DNA from: HXMU1420-13 sp965229525
Lineage (GTDB): Bacteria > Bacteroidota > Rhodothermia > Balneolales > Balneolaceae
DNA length: 64,000 bases
Direction of reading: 5' to 3'
Assembly (NCBI GenBank): GCA_965229525.1
Contig: OZ245886.1
Span: 3,472,001 to 3,536,000 of the forward strand
Shown in pieces: positions 9,087-18,550 of this stretch. The notes beneath the pieces were generated by a model. The model was not told where the DNA came from. It searched no databases and was given only the letters and a program-made list of their open reading frames with translations. How positions within the stretch are numbered: position 1 is the stretch's first letter; every line of letters begins with the position of its first letter. The translations under genes and the position numbers were made by a program.

Positions 9087-9716
9087 TCAAGACTCCAGGC
9101 TAACTAATTGCGAAAAGGCAGTTTGCAAAGCTTTCTTGTCAATCTTTGTTAGCTGACCAAGTTCATATATGGGTAAATCTCCAAAATAGCGAAGGGTTTC
9201 TCGATTACTGTTATGATATGGGCCACTCAATAACACGGCAAACACATAAATACCACGATCTCTAAGTGCTTTAAGTGATAAGAGAGTGTGATTTAAAGTT
9301 CCAAGTCCGCTTCTCGCAACTAGAAGTACAGGTAGATTAAGCTTTTCGATGATATCAAGAATTGTATGATCCCAATTTATGGGAACTAACAATCCACCTG
9401 CTCCTTCAACAATTAGATGGCGTGTGGAATATTCTGGGATTTCAAAATCTTCGAGTTTTATTGAAACGCCGTCTATATCCGCAGAGGCATGAGGACTCAT
9501 CGGAGCTGTTAATGTCCATCGTTCGGGAATAATCCTGGATTCATCAACTTCTGAAATCCTCTTAACAAATTCTGAATCCGTCTCGTCTTCTAGCCCTGAC
9601 TGTATTGGTTTCCAGTACGTTGCATCAAGATTAGCCATCATCATTGCTGAGACTACCGTCTTACCTATATCAGTATCAGTGCCAGCAATAAAAAACTGCT
9701 TAGGAATTTCAATCAT
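9087..9716 (-). CDS. bioD: dethiobiotin synthetase
   Basis: A 209-residue ATP-dependent carboxylase that closes the ureido ring of dethiobiotin. The P-loop AGTDTDIGKTVVSA is at residues 11-24, followed by WKPIQSG and later VEGAGGLLVPI, all diagnostic of BioD. Full family length. Its ATG overlaps the bioC stop (ATGA) and bioA begins directly after it. Confidence 0.93.
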   Translation of the reverse strand: MIEIPKQFFIAGTDTDIGKTVVSAMMMANLDATYWKPIQSGLEDETDSEFVKRISEVDESRIIPERWTLTAPMSPHASADIDGVSIKLEDFEIPEYSTRHLIVEGAGGLLVPINWDHTILDIIEKLNLPVLLVARSGLGTLNHTLLSLKALRDRGIYVFAVLLSGPYHNSNRETLRYFGDLPIYELGQLTKIDKKALQTAFSQLVSLES

Positions 9717-10492
9717 AGTATGTCCTTTTTAGCGGCTAAATACACAACATGCCATTTTACAGAGACGGGCTTACTCTTCTCATCCCAATAATTAGTTAAA
9801 AGCCTCAATTGTTTTGATGTCAATGATTTACCAGATAATGAAAGACCAGCGCCAATTTGTTTGATATGCTTAAAAAAATCTATGGAATGATCAAATTTCT
9901 GATGCAAATCATTTTCATAATAGTCTATTTGAAAAGGCCCAACAGAAAGCTTAATTACAACTTCTTCAACATCTGGTAATGGATTTGCCGTATAAGGTAA
10001 CCCGAGTTCTAAGCACTTTTCGTACCATTCAGTAAAACTGTGATTTCCTGGAAAAGCAACAAGCAACAATCCACCTGGCAGTAACAACTGACTTAATTTT
10101 TCAAGTCCTATTGCCGGGTCTGAAAACCATTGAACGGCAAAATTACTAACAATACAAGCAAACTTTGGCTCAGGAGATGTAATTTGATCTACATCCAGTA
10201 TTTGAAATGTTCTTTTTGATGTCTCCCCTAACTGTTCTTTTGCAAAAGCAACCATCCCCTCAGAGGCATCACTAATCACAAAATCTCGATCCGGAAATTC
10301 ATTAATCATCATACCCGTTAAAAATCCGGTTCCGCAGCCAACTTCAAGGATAGGGCCAGATGGTAAAATCTCCTTCCAAGGGGTTAATGACGCGACAAGT
10401 CCTTCCGCTACTTTTCGCTGAATACTCGCCTTTTGATGATAGTTATTTACCGATCGCCCAAAAGAATCGGCGATACTTTTACTTAATTCCAT
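9713..10492 (-). CDS. bioC: malonyl-ACP O-methyltransferase
   Basis: A SAM-dependent methyltransferase that methylates the free carboxyl of malonyl-ACP to begin pimelate synthesis. Motif I is ILEVGCGTGFLTGMM; the N-terminus SFGRSVNNYHQKASIQR matches the BioC-specific AFGRAAxxYxxxAxxQ pattern. I chose the ATG at 10492 (259 residues) because it places that pattern at the usual distance from the start; ATGs at 10504 and 10513 are in frame and would enlarge the overlap with the upstream gene. Identity as BioC is supported by bioF, bioD and bioA around it. Confidence 0.88.
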   Translation of the reverse strand: MELSKSIADSFGRSVNNYHQKASIQRKVAEGLVASLTPWKEILPSGPILEVGCGTGFLTGMMINEFPDRDFVISDASEGMVAFAKEQLGETSKRTFQILDVDQITSPEPKFACIVSNFAVQWFSDPAIGLEKLSQLLLPGGLLLVAFPGNHSFTEWYEKCLELGLPYTANPLPDVEEVVIKLSVGPFQIDYYENDLHQKFDHSIDFFKHIKQIGAGLSLSGKSLTSKQLRLLTNYWDEKSKPVSVKWHVVYLAAKKDIL

Positions 10493-11165
10493 TTTTGTTT
10501 GCATACTCTTCAAAAATAGGAAGTACCTCGGTTATATACGACCAGCAAGCCGAAGAATTTACAATCGGTAAAGCGTGCCCAAATCCATTGAATTTCACGA
10601 ATTTATCAATCCCATTTTGCAAGTTTAGTTCTTCTGTCCTCTCATTTAAAACTATTTGATCGTCAACTCCAGTTATGGAATAAATCTCAAGATTAGTTTT
10701 TGACCTTACAAACTTTGTCTTCTTAAGTGCGATTATATCTTTAGCTAATAAAGATTGATTCAACCAATTTGGCACTTCATTAATACTTTTTTGAGGATAA
10801 AAGCAGTTTTTATAAAATGCACTTAATACTAATTCTGGGCTCTTTTTGAACTGATCATGCATTCGTTTAAGAATCTTCCCCTCTTTTCTTCTTTCAAAAA
10901 AATCGGGTGGTAGAAAATCACTGAATCCGTTGAAGATCACTAAATTATCAGCTTGATTAATCTTCTCTTTTGGACACCAATGCAATCCAAAAGAGTGAGT
11001 GAAAATAATCTTAGTGGCATCGTTTGAAAATTCTGGCTCGAATGCACCGCCAAAATATCCTCGATCAGCAGCTTTGAATAGAATTTCTTTAGGTATTTCT
11101 GCTTTGAGCGTATCCCAAAAATGCCCATCAAAACCCCATCCGTGATAAGCATGAATCTCAATCAT
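10479..11165 (-). CDS. BioH-like alpha/beta hydrolase, probable pimeloyl-ACP methyl ester esterase
   Basis: A 228-residue alpha/beta hydrolase between bioF and bioC. HGWGFDGHFW at the start resembles the oxyanion segment of BioH (HGWGxxxxxW). The nucleophile is S58 in THSFG, with Asp 168/169 (GVDDQIV) and H197 (GFGHALP) completing the triad. The elbow is T-H-S-F-G rather than a canonical G-x-S-x-G, so it is divergent from E. coli BioH. Position strongly suggests that it removes the methyl group from pimeloyl-ACP methyl ester after BioC-primed elongation. Activity itself is inferred. Overlaps bioF by 8 bases. Confidence 0.7.
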   Translation of the reverse strand: MIEIHAYHGWGFDGHFWDTLKAEIPKEILFKAADRGYFGGAFEPEFSNDATKIIFTHSFGLHWCPKEKINQADNLVIFNGFSDFLPPDFFERRKEGKILKRMHDQFKKSPELVLSAFYKNCFYPQKSINEVPNWLNQSLLAKDIIALKKTKFVRSKTNLEIYSITGVDDQIVLNERTEELNLQNGIDKFVKFNGFGHALPIVNSSACWSYITEVLPIFEEYANKNGIK

Positions 11166-12330
11166 TCTTCCAACTTTTTAAAACTCTGACCAAGTGCCCA
11201 ATATGTTCTAAAGTATGCCTCACAGTTAGAGTAATTCTTAGCCTGGATGCGTCTTTTTCAACCGTAGGTGGTCTTATAGCTGATACCCATAATCCATTAT
11301 CTTTCATATAACTAGATAATGCAATTGTTTTCGCATCGTCACCTATAATAATTGGGATAATTTGGGAATCGGAATCAGCAAATTCGTATTCATTATTCAA
11401 AGATGACTTAACCAAATCAATCAATTTAAATAGATGATTTCTTTCTTCATTCATTTTAGGAATCAAATTCAGTGCTGCATCCAATCCTCCTATCACTGCT
11501 GGAGGTAAAGCTGTGGTATAAATAAACCCTGATGCAAAATTGATTAGATAATCTCTTAACTCTTTTGAACAACCAACAAATGCGCCAAATCCCCCAAACG
11601 ACTTACCAAAGGTCCCTATACAAAAATCTACTCCCTCAGCTTTATAATTCAATCCTAAGCCTCTCTCTCCCAACACCCCAAGAGCATGTGCATCATCAGA
11701 ATAGAGAAGTGCATTAAAACGATTTGCTAAAGAACTTAATTCTTCTAATCTATTCTTATCTCCATCCATGCTGAATACGGTTTCTGAAACGATCAATATC
11801 CTATTGTAATTGGATGATTCTGATTCAATTAGCAATTTCTCTAAGTGGGACGAGTCGTTATGATTAAAACGCTTTATGGTTGCTCGGCTTAGTATTGAGC
11901 CCTGAATCAGACTGTTATGACATTTCTTATCAATCAAAATTAAAGAATTGCGATCTGCGATAGCCGAAATAATTGCCACATTGGCTTGAAACCCTGAATT
12001 AAAAACTAATACAGATTCAAAACCGAATGTAGAAGCTAACTTTTCCTCCAATTGATCATGAATACTTAATGTACCCGATATCAATCTAGAGGAAGTAGAA
12101 CCGGCTCCATATTGTTCTAAATACTTTTTGGATCTTTGGATCACTTCAGGATGAACAGATAGGCCTAAATAATCATTTGAGCAGAAATTGATACATTTTT
12201 TGCCATCAATTTCAATTTCAGGACCATCAAGGGATGGAACCACACTAGTTAACATTCGGAATCGATTCTCATTAATACGCTGATCTAACGCAGATTTTAT
12301 AAACGAGTACTTTGATTCCTTTTCTGTCAA
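11158..12330 (-). CDS. bioF: 8-amino-7-oxononanoate synthase
   Basis: A 390-residue PLP enzyme of the alpha-oxoamine synthase family that joins pimeloyl thioester and alanine. INFCSNDYLGLS at about 47-58, GSTSSRLISGT, SDDAHALGVLG (PLP Asp) and the PLP Lys at about 243 in GTFGKSFGGFG are all present. Normal family length. It opens the biotin group, 6 bases after the DUF4837 gene, so no separate promoter is evident. No bioB is found in the window. Confidence 0.9.
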   Translation of the reverse strand: MTEKESKYSFIKSALDQRINENRFRMLTSVVPSLDGPEIEIDGKKCINFCSNDYLGLSVHPEVIQRSKKYLEQYGAGSTSSRLISGTLSIHDQLEEKLASTFGFESVLVFNSGFQANVAIISAIADRNSLILIDKKCHNSLIQGSILSRATIKRFNHNDSSHLEKLLIESESSNYNRILIVSETVFSMDGDKNRLEELSSLANRFNALLYSDDAHALGVLGERGLGLNYKAEGVDFCIGTFGKSFGGFGAFVGCSKELRDYLINFASGFIYTTALPPAVIGGLDAALNLIPKMNEERNHLFKLIDLVKSSLNNEYEFADSDSQIIPIIIGDDAKTIALSSYMKDNGLWVSAIRPPTVEKDASRLRITLTVRHTLEHIGHLVRVLKSWKND

Positions 12331-12336
12331 ATCCCA

Positions 12337-13413
12337 TCAATTAAGTGTGGGTGACCAGGTTGAATCACTTTCGAAGGTTCTTCCCATTGCTCTAAATTGA
12401 CGTACGAAAGGCAGCTTTTTTCTTACTCCAGGAGCAAATTGATTGTATTCAACCATAAACAGTCTTCGAGTGTCAGGATCATAATAAGTGAAGTTAACAA
12501 AAGGTCCACCCATTGCACCATTAATCATTTGCCAGGTGCCAAGTGTTTCATATCCAAATAGACGGCCTTTTTCGAAGGTAGTGGTTTCAACAGGTCGGCG
12601 ATATTCTGTAGATACATACATATTGTCTCTACTTCCTTTGAAATATTGCTGCATTAAACTATCACGAGTTGCATTAATCCAATCATTATCAACAAAACTG
12701 ATATCATTCACGTCATCTTTCCACCAAATCCAGATTCGCCGTTCATTATCAGGTAACATTCTACGATATGTTTGAAAATCTGTGGTATCAACCCCCTTCA
12801 CATAATCATGTTGAAAGCGAACCATGAAGCCATAGTCTTGCCATAATGAATCAGAATATTGAGTTTGCTCTTTCTTATCGTACACTTCGTAGTGCCATCG
12901 CCAAAGTTCTTTTTCAATCACACTTGATAATAGCGCGTTTTCTGAGTTGTTGATTTTATCAGCCAATAATGAATCAGAGGTACTAGTGAGAATCATCACA
13001 TATTGGTCTTTATACCATTGATCCTCTAATGGAAAAGCAAAACTCTCACCAGAACGAACTCGAGCTTCAACTCCATCATCAAGAAATGCTTGAATCTGCC
13101 GCCCAACATTGGTGTCCTCATCAAGTGTAGCTGCAAAAATTACATTTCTATTCCTGCGAATTCGGTCTAATTGCTGACGAGAACGAATCGGCATAAAGGT
13201 TAAATCGTAATTAGCTTCAGGGTTTGGTAAGGTATAAATCAATTTACCAAAGGTGTTTCGGATTGCATCGGCTGTAGCGCTTTCCCACATGGTTGAATCC
13301 ATTACCACAATAAATTCACGTGGACTTCCCTGGGCTCTCTCACGGAAATCGCCCTCACAGGCTATAGTTGAAGCAATTATTAGGATGAATAGTAAATTTC
13401 TGAAATGCTGCAT
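12337..13413 (-). CDS. DUF4837 family lipoprotein
   Basis: A 358-residue protein beginning with a lipoprotein signal: MQHFRNLLFILIIASTIAC, with Cys as the lipid-modified residue. The mature part begins REFIVVMDSTMWES, and contains the DUF4837 pattern including FMPIRSRQQLDRIR, WQMINGAMGGPFVNFTYYD and FVRQFRAMGRTFE. The family is confined largely to Bacteroidota relatives and has no known function. A start nine codons upstream (13440) would overlap trpA by 11 bases but would put a polar extension before the signal peptide, so the ATG at 13413 is preferred. It links the trp and bio genes. Confidence 0.75.
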   Translation of the reverse strand: MQHFRNLLFILIIASTIACEGDFRERAQGSPREFIVVMDSTMWESATADAIRNTFGKLIYTLPNPEANYDLTFMPIRSRQQLDRIRRNRNVIFAATLDEDTNVGRQIQAFLDDGVEARVRSGESFAFPLEDQWYKDQYVMILTSTSDSLLADKINNSENALLSSVIEKELWRWHYEVYDKKEQTQYSDSLWQDYGFMVRFQHDYVKGVDTTDFQTYRRMLPDNERRIWIWWKDDVNDISFVDNDWINATRDSLMQQYFKGSRDNMYVSTEYRRPVETTTFEKGRLFGYETLGTWQMINGAMGGPFVNFTYYDPDTRRLFMVEYNQFAPGVRKKLPFVRQFRAMGRTFESDSTWSPTLN

Positions 13414-13429
13414 GGCAGAAAGTAATGTT

Positions 13430-14227
13430 TTATTGCCCAAATTTTAAAGAATGTACGAAGCTAAAGACGTCTTCCTTCCAGTTTTGTTTTGGATAATGAT
13501 GTTTAATTTGGTTAATCAAGGCGCTCCCCACGATAAACCCATCCGCGTTTTCAGAAATTGTTTGGGCATCTTCATAAGATTTAATACCAAAACCAATCAT
13601 CACCGGATTTTGTGTCACTTTAGTACGAACTCTTTGAATAAATCGATTTACTGATTGTGAAACCTCTTCCCCACTTCTGGCTCCGGTTACCCCTGTAACC
13701 GACACACAATACACAAACCCATCAGATTTCTCATCAGCCAATCCCATACGATCATCAGTAGTATTTGGAGCAACCAGATAAATGATCGGAATACCAGCTT
13801 TTGAAGCTTCATTTTCAATTAAGCCACCTTCTTCAACCGGAATATCTGGCAGAATGAACCCATCAACGCCAACTTCTTTAGCCCGCTCACAAAATTTCGC
13901 AACACCATATCTAAGAACCGGATTCATGTAGCCCATTAGTATGATTGGTATTTCAGATTGCTTTCTTATTTCAGTCACCATATCCATAATCTTGTCAATA
14001 GTAATACCTTTCTCAATGGCAACATCGCTGGAATATTGAATAGTTGGACCATCGGCTAATGGATCACTGAAAGGCATTCCTAACTCAATCATATCAGCTC
14101 CGTTTTTCTCGAAGCCAACAATTAGATCTACTGTAGATTCTAAATCTGGGTAACCGGCTGTGATGAATAAGCTCATTAGCTTTTCATCTGTACCCTTTTC
14201 TTGAAATTTCTTTGTAATTCGGTTCAT
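13430..14227 (-). CDS. trpA: tryptophan synthase alpha chain
   Basis: A 265-residue TIM barrel that cleaves indole-3-glycerol phosphate to indole. The catalytic acids are E48 (MIELGMPFSDP) and D59 (LADGP), equivalent to E49 and D60 of E. coli. VGSALI near the end belongs to the phosphate site. It begins directly after the trpB stop (TAA-ATG). Confidence 0.96.
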   Translation of the reverse strand: MNRITKKFQEKGTDEKLMSLFITAGYPDLESTVDLIVGFEKNGADMIELGMPFSDPLADGPTIQYSSDVAIEKGITIDKIMDMVTEIRKQSEIPIILMGYMNPVLRYGVAKFCERAKEVGVDGFILPDIPVEEGGLIENEASKAGIPIIYLVAPNTTDDRMGLADEKSDGFVYCVSVTGVTGARSGEEVSQSVNRFIQRVRTKVTQNPVMIGFGIKSYEDAQTISENADGFIVGSALINQIKHHYPKQNWKEDVFSFVHSLKFGQ

Positions 14228-15430
14228 TTACAAATTCTCTGAAATCGTTTTCATGTCTTTATCACCACGACCAGAGCAATTCAAAATCACAATCTGATCT
14301 TCGGTAGTTTCCGGCATTAGTTTTTCTAACCATGCAAAGGCATGTGCAGTCTCTAAGGCTGGAATGATTCCTTCTTTTTGGGATAAAAGTTTAACAGCAT
14401 CCATTGCTTCATCGTCCGTAACAGCATGATATTGAACACGACCAGAATCATGTAAATATGAGTGTTCTGGACCAATTCCTGGGTAATCAAGTCCGGCTGA
14501 AATTGAATGAGCCAGTTCAATTTGACCGTTTTGGTCGTGTAGTAAATAACTCAGAGACCCATGAAGGATTCCCGGAGTACCTTTTGTAATAGTAGCTGCT
14601 GTTTGACCAGAATCTACACCGTAACCGGCAGCTTCTACTCCAATAATCTCAACTTCATCATCCATAAACGGATAAAACATACCTAAAGCGTTAGATCCTC
14701 CACCGACACAAGCGATCAAGTAATCAGGTAGTCTACCCTCTTTTTCCAAAATCTGTCGTTTTGTTTCATCACCAATCACGCGATGAAAATTGCGAACCAT
14801 CATTGGGTACGGATGTGGACCAACCACTGAACCAATGATATAGAAAGTATCTTCAACATTGGTCACCCAATCACGAATTGCTTCGTTCGTGGCATCCTTT
14901 AGAGTTTGAGAGCCACTTTTAACCTCACGTACTTCTGCTCCCATCAATTGCATACGATCTACATTCAATTTTTGCCGAACGGTATCTTCAGCGCCCATAT
15001 ACACAATGCATTTCATGCCAAACTTCGCACATGCAGTTGCCGTTGCTACCCCATGCTGCCCAGCTCCTGTTTCAGCAATGATGCGGGTTTTACCCATGCG
15101 GCGAGCCAGTAAAATCTGACCAATTGCGTTATTGATTTTATGTGCACCGGTATGACATAAATCTTCACGCTTTAGATAAATCTTAGCTTTTCCATAGTGC
15201 TTAGTGAGTTTATCAGCGAAAGTAAGTTTCGTTGGGCGACCCACATATTCTTCTAATAACTCATGATATTCACGAAGGAACTCCGGGTCATTCTGAGCCT
15301 TTTTATATTCCTCTTCTAAAGCAGTAATTGCAGGAATTAGAATTTCTGGGACAAATTTCCCACCGTAATCACCAAAGTAACCACGTTCGTTAGGTTGATT
15401 GTAGGTTGTTTTAAATTCTTCTACTTGCAT
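14228..15430 (-). CDS. trpB: tryptophan synthase beta chain
   Basis: A 400-residue PLP enzyme condensing indole with serine. The PLP Lys is K98 in HTGAHKINNA; ETGAGQHGVATA, the glycine-rich phosphate loop GGGSNALG and the C-terminal LNCSGRGDKD are present. This is the TrpB1 type with TrpA directly downstream, so a normal alpha2-beta2 complex is expected. An 85-base gap with a palindromic repeat separates it from trpF, the only sizeable gap inside the trp genes. Confidence 0.97.
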   Translation of the reverse strand: MQVEEFKTTYNQPNERGYFGDYGGKFVPEILIPAITALEEEYKKAQNDPEFLREYHELLEEYVGRPTKLTFADKLTKHYGKAKIYLKREDLCHTGAHKINNAIGQILLARRMGKTRIIAETGAGQHGVATATACAKFGMKCIVYMGAEDTVRQKLNVDRMQLMGAEVREVKSGSQTLKDATNEAIRDWVTNVEDTFYIIGSVVGPHPYPMMVRNFHRVIGDETKRQILEKEGRLPDYLIACVGGGSNALGMFYPFMDDEVEIIGVEAAGYGVDSGQTAATITKGTPGILHGSLSYLLHDQNGQIELAHSISAGLDYPGIGPEHSYLHDSGRVQYHAVTDDEAMDAVKLLSQKEGIIPALETAHAFAWLEKLMPETTEDQIVILNCSGRGDKDMKTISENL

Positions 15431-15441
15431 ATGCCTTTTCT

Positions 15442-15506
15442 GTCATCCTGAGGCTATTGCCGAAGGATCGGCGATTCTTTCCCGACGACTCAGGACTCAG
15501 AATGAC
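15442..15506. repeat. palindromic dispersed repeat, copy 1 (inside trp operon)
   Basis: A 65-base element with ends GTCATCCTGAG (15442-15452) and CTCAGAATGAC (15496-15506) in inverted orientation. It fills the trpF-trpB gap. The same kind of end pairs occurs at 47379, 55960, 59556 and 61355. Transcribed, it would form a long hairpin in the trp mRNA and could influence mRNA stability or partial termination. Confidence 0.65.
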
Positions 15507-15515
15507 TTTTTAATG

Positions 15516-16157
15516 TTATATCTTATACGATTTCAGGTTTACCATCAATCGCTCAATTTTTTCAAAATCTTTTAGTCCGGGTTCTTCCTCTACTCCACTG
15601 TTAACATCTACGGCAAAAGGTTGAACCAAATCAATTGCATCGGATACATTTTCCGGAGTTAAACCGCCAGCCAGAAAAAATGGTTTTTCTCCAGCAATGT
15701 CTTTCAACAAAGACCAATCGAATGTCTTACCCGTTCCACCATATTCTCCATTATTCTGGGTATCGAAAAGCAAAAATTCAGCCACTTCAGAGTACAATGC
15801 TACTTTTGCTTCAAGTTCTTCTCTAATCGTACTTTCGCCGACATGAATAACTTTGATAATTGGCTTTTCAATTAATTGGCAATACTCAACAGTTTCCTGA
15901 CCATGAAGCTGTACATAGTCTATACCTGAGAATTTAGCCAACAGATTTACATCATCCAGCGGTTGATTCATGAATACACCTACTTTTTCAGGACCTTCCA
16001 CCCAATTAATGATAGCTCCAGCCTTTTCGGGGTCGATGTAACGTTTACTTTTTTCGGTGAAGATGAAACCGAGATAATCCACTAGAGCACCGGATGCAAA
16101 TCTAGCGTCTTCTAGATTGGTAATCCCACAGATTTTAACTTTTGTTTGATTATCCAT
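15516..16157 (-). CDS. trpF: phosphoribosylanthranilate isomerase
   Basis: A 213-residue TIM barrel for the Amadori rearrangement of phosphoribosylanthranilate. The start TKVKICGITNLEDA contains the catalytic Cys (KICGI); LFDTQ supplies the general acid Asp, and FLAGGLTPENV and DVNSGVEEEPG form the phosphate site. Overlaps trpC by 8 bases. Confidence 0.95.
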   Translation of the reverse strand: MDNQTKVKICGITNLEDARFASGALVDYLGFIFTEKSKRYIDPEKAGAIINWVEGPEKVGVFMNQPLDDVNLLAKFSGIDYVQLHGQETVEYCQLIEKPIIKVIHVGESTIREELEAKVALYSEVAEFLLFDTQNNGEYGGTGKTFDWSLLKDIAGEKPFFLAGGLTPENVSDAIDLVQPFAVDVNSGVEEEPGLKDFEKIERLMVNLKSYKI

Positions 16158-16965
16158 TTGCGTGATTCCTTTCGAATTCTTCTAGTCCGGCTTCAATCAA
16201 ACTTGTTACAGCCTTTCCAGGATTAGTTTGCCTCATGAAATATTCACCAATCAGAACTGCATCAATGTTTTCTCTGTGTAGCAATGCCATATCAGAACCA
16301 CTGGAAATTCCGCTTTCAGAAACTAGAATAGTTCCTGCAGGAGCTTGTTTTAAGATCGAATTTCCACGATGGACGTCAACCTCAAAGTTCTTTAAATCTC
16401 GATTATTCACGCCTAATATATCTACTCTATCAAACGGTACTCGATCAAAATCACTCTGATCGTAGCATTCAACCAGAGCATCCAAACCAAATTCTTTTCC
16501 AGCAGCTAGTAATTCGTCTAACTGGGCATCAGAAACAATAGCCATGATGATTAAAAACGCATCCGCGCCAAATGCTCTAGCTTCTTTGATTTGATAAGGG
16601 TCGATGATAAAATCCTTTCTAAGCAAAGGTAATTCAACTTCTTTTGAAATTGCTGATAGGAACTCTAAATCACCTTTAAAGAATGATTGATCAGTTAAAA
16701 CTGAAATTGCGGATGCTCCCCCATCCTGATATTTAAGAGCGATATCTACAGGATTAAAGTCTTCTCTTATTATTCCTTTTGATGGAGATGCCTTTTTCAC
16801 CTCTGCAATTACAGATACACCTTCCTGTTGAAGCCCAGACTTAAATGAGATACGTTTTTTTTCGTACTCTTCAAATGATTGAAGATCATTAAAACTTACA
16901 GATCCTTTTCTCTTTTTGAGATCTTCAGTTGTCTGGACTACTATTTTGTCAAGAATGGTCGCCAT
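16150..16965 (-). CDS. trpC: indole-3-glycerol phosphate synthase
   Basis: A 271-residue TIM barrel. VIAEVKKASPSKG carries the catalytic Lys, LRKDFIIDPYQI the second Lys, and LVSESGISS the phosphate contact, all as in TrpC. It is a free-standing enzyme, not fused to TrpF as in enteric bacteria. Two bases separate it from the trpD stop. Confidence 0.96.
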   Translation of the reverse strand: MATILDKIVVQTTEDLKKRKGSVSFNDLQSFEEYEKKRISFKSGLQQEGVSVIAEVKKASPSKGIIREDFNPVDIALKYQDGGASAISVLTDQSFFKGDLEFLSAISKEVELPLLRKDFIIDPYQIKEARAFGADAFLIIMAIVSDAQLDELLAAGKEFGLDALVECYDQSDFDRVPFDRVDILGVNNRDLKNFEVDVHRGNSILKQAPAGTILVSESGISSGSDMALLHRENIDAVLIGEYFMRQTNPGKAVTSLIEAGLEEFERNHANG

Positions 16966-16967
16966 AT

Positions 16968-17990
16968 CTAAACGTTCCGACTTACCTCCACGTAATTATC
17001 AAATACTTCACGTGCCCGACCAGATTCCAGGCTTTCTTCTGCTAGGATTTTTGCTTCCCCTAAACTCACTACTTTACCAGAAGCTTGGATACCGAAAGCA
17101 GCATTCAGAAGTATAATATCACGCTGAGCATCCGTTGAATTATTATCCAGGATATTTTCAAATATGTTAGCATTCTCATTTGGGTCTCCGCCAATCAATT
17201 CAGCCATGGAACGATATTCCAAATCTAATGAGATAGGATCAAATAGAATCGGCATCGACAAAATACTGTCTTTAAGCTCGAATACATCTGCTCTTGCAGT
17301 TAGGCTCAATTCATCTAGCCCGTCATGGGAATTAAAGGTATAAGCAAATTCTGTATGAAGGTTGGTCAATATATGCGCCATTTTCTCAGCAACTTCTTTG
17401 CTAAAAGCACCTATTACATATCGCTGAACACCCGCAGGATTACACATTGGTCCTAGAATGTTGAAAAAAGTTCTGAATCCTAGCGCTCTACGTGCAGGCA
17501 TCACATATTTCATAGCAGGATGAAACATAGGAGCGTACATAAACGCAATCCCAACCTCTTTATAAGCTTGCTCAACCTGCCTGGCGTTTAATTCTATTTT
17601 AACACCTAACGCCTCTAGAACATCAGCGCTACCGCATTTACTTGAAGCGCTTCTATTATTATGCTTGATTACAGGAACACCGGCGCCTGCAACAACAAAT
17701 GATGAAACAGTAGAGATATTAAATGTACCAGATTTATCACCACCAGTCCCTACAAGGTCGACAGCTCCCTTAACATCAACATCTACTTTTACTGATTTGT
17801 CGCGCATCACTTTCACACATCCTGTGAGTTCTTGATGCGTCTCACCTTTCATTCGCATCGCTGTCAAAAATCCAGCAACCTGTTCATTCGAGACATTACC
17901 AGACATTATCTGCTGCATAGCTGATTCAGCATCCGTCTGCGTAAGGTCTTCAGAAAATGAAAGTCGTTCCAGTATCTCTTTAAAATCCAT
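16968..17990 (-). CDS. trpD: anthranilate phosphoribosyltransferase
   Basis: A 340-residue enzyme transferring phosphoribose from PRPP to anthranilate. DLVGTGGDKSGTFNIST (PRPP loop), KHNNRSASSKCGSADVLEALG and FRTFFNILGPMCNP are diagnostic. I chose ATG at 17990, which shares its A with the trpG TGA stop (TGATG); the upstream ATG at 18005 adds only five residues and deepens the overlap. Confidence 0.95.
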   Translation of the reverse strand: MDFKEILERLSFSEDLTQTDAESAMQQIMSGNVSNEQVAGFLTAMRMKGETHQELTGCVKVMRDKSVKVDVDVKGAVDLVGTGGDKSGTFNISTVSSFVVAGAGVPVIKHNNRSASSKCGSADVLEALGVKIELNARQVEQAYKEVGIAFMYAPMFHPAMKYVMPARRALGFRTFFNILGPMCNPAGVQRYVIGAFSKEVAEKMAHILTNLHTEFAYTFNSHDGLDELSLTARADVFELKDSILSMPILFDPISLDLEYRSMAELIGGDPNENANIFENILDNNSTDAQRDIILLNAAFGIQASGKVVSLGEAKILAEESLESGRAREVFDNYVEVSRNV

Positions 17991-18550
17991 CACTGCTTTA
18001 ACCAATTTGAAATCATTTTGGGTCCTTCTGTAGTCAAAATACTTTCGGGGTGAAACTGAATACCTTCAATTGGGAATTCTTTATGCCTAACACCCATCAC
18101 AACATCACCCGTTTTAGCCGTCACTTCTAACTCATCTGGAATCGTTTCAGGATCAATAACTAATGAATGATAACGAGTGGCGATAAAATTCTCTTCAACA
18201 TTTTCAAAAATTGATTTACCGTCATGCTCCACGTTCGACACTTTACCATGCATTAAGGTGGGTGCGTAAACAACATCTGCCCCAAAGACTTCACCTATTG
18301 CCTGATGTCCTAAACAAACACCTAAAACAGGAATTTCTTTTCCCAGTTCTTTAATTACTTCCTCGGTTACACCGGCATCTTGTGGTCTACCCGGGCCTGG
18401 GGAAACTAAAATTTTTGATGGATTTAATTGTTTGATCTCTTCGAGCGTTAAAGCATCGTTCCTGATGACTTTGTAATCATCAGTTTCTGCAGCAATTAAA
18501 TGAACCAGGTTGTATGTAAAGGAATCATAGTTATCAATAATTAAGATCAT
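17990..18550 (-). CDS. trpG: anthranilate synthase glutamine amidotransferase subunit
   Basis: A 186-residue class I glutaminase that feeds ammonia to TrpE. MILIIDNYDSFTYNLVH is the usual start; the nucleophile is C79 in LGVCLGHQAIG and the dyad H167/E169 in FHPES. The ATG at 18550 overlaps the trpS stop as ATGA; a start three codons upstream is possible but less typical. It is separate from TrpD, unlike the E. coli fusion. Confidence 0.95.
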   Translation of the reverse strand: MILIIDNYDSFTYNLVHLIAAETDDYKVIRNDALTLEEIKQLNPSKILVSPGPGRPQDAGVTEEVIKELGKEIPVLGVCLGHQAIGEVFGADVVYAPTLMHGKVSNVEHDGKSIFENVEENFIATRYHSLVIDPETIPDELEVTAKTGDVVMGVRHKEFPIEGIQFHPESILTTEGPKMISNWLKQ

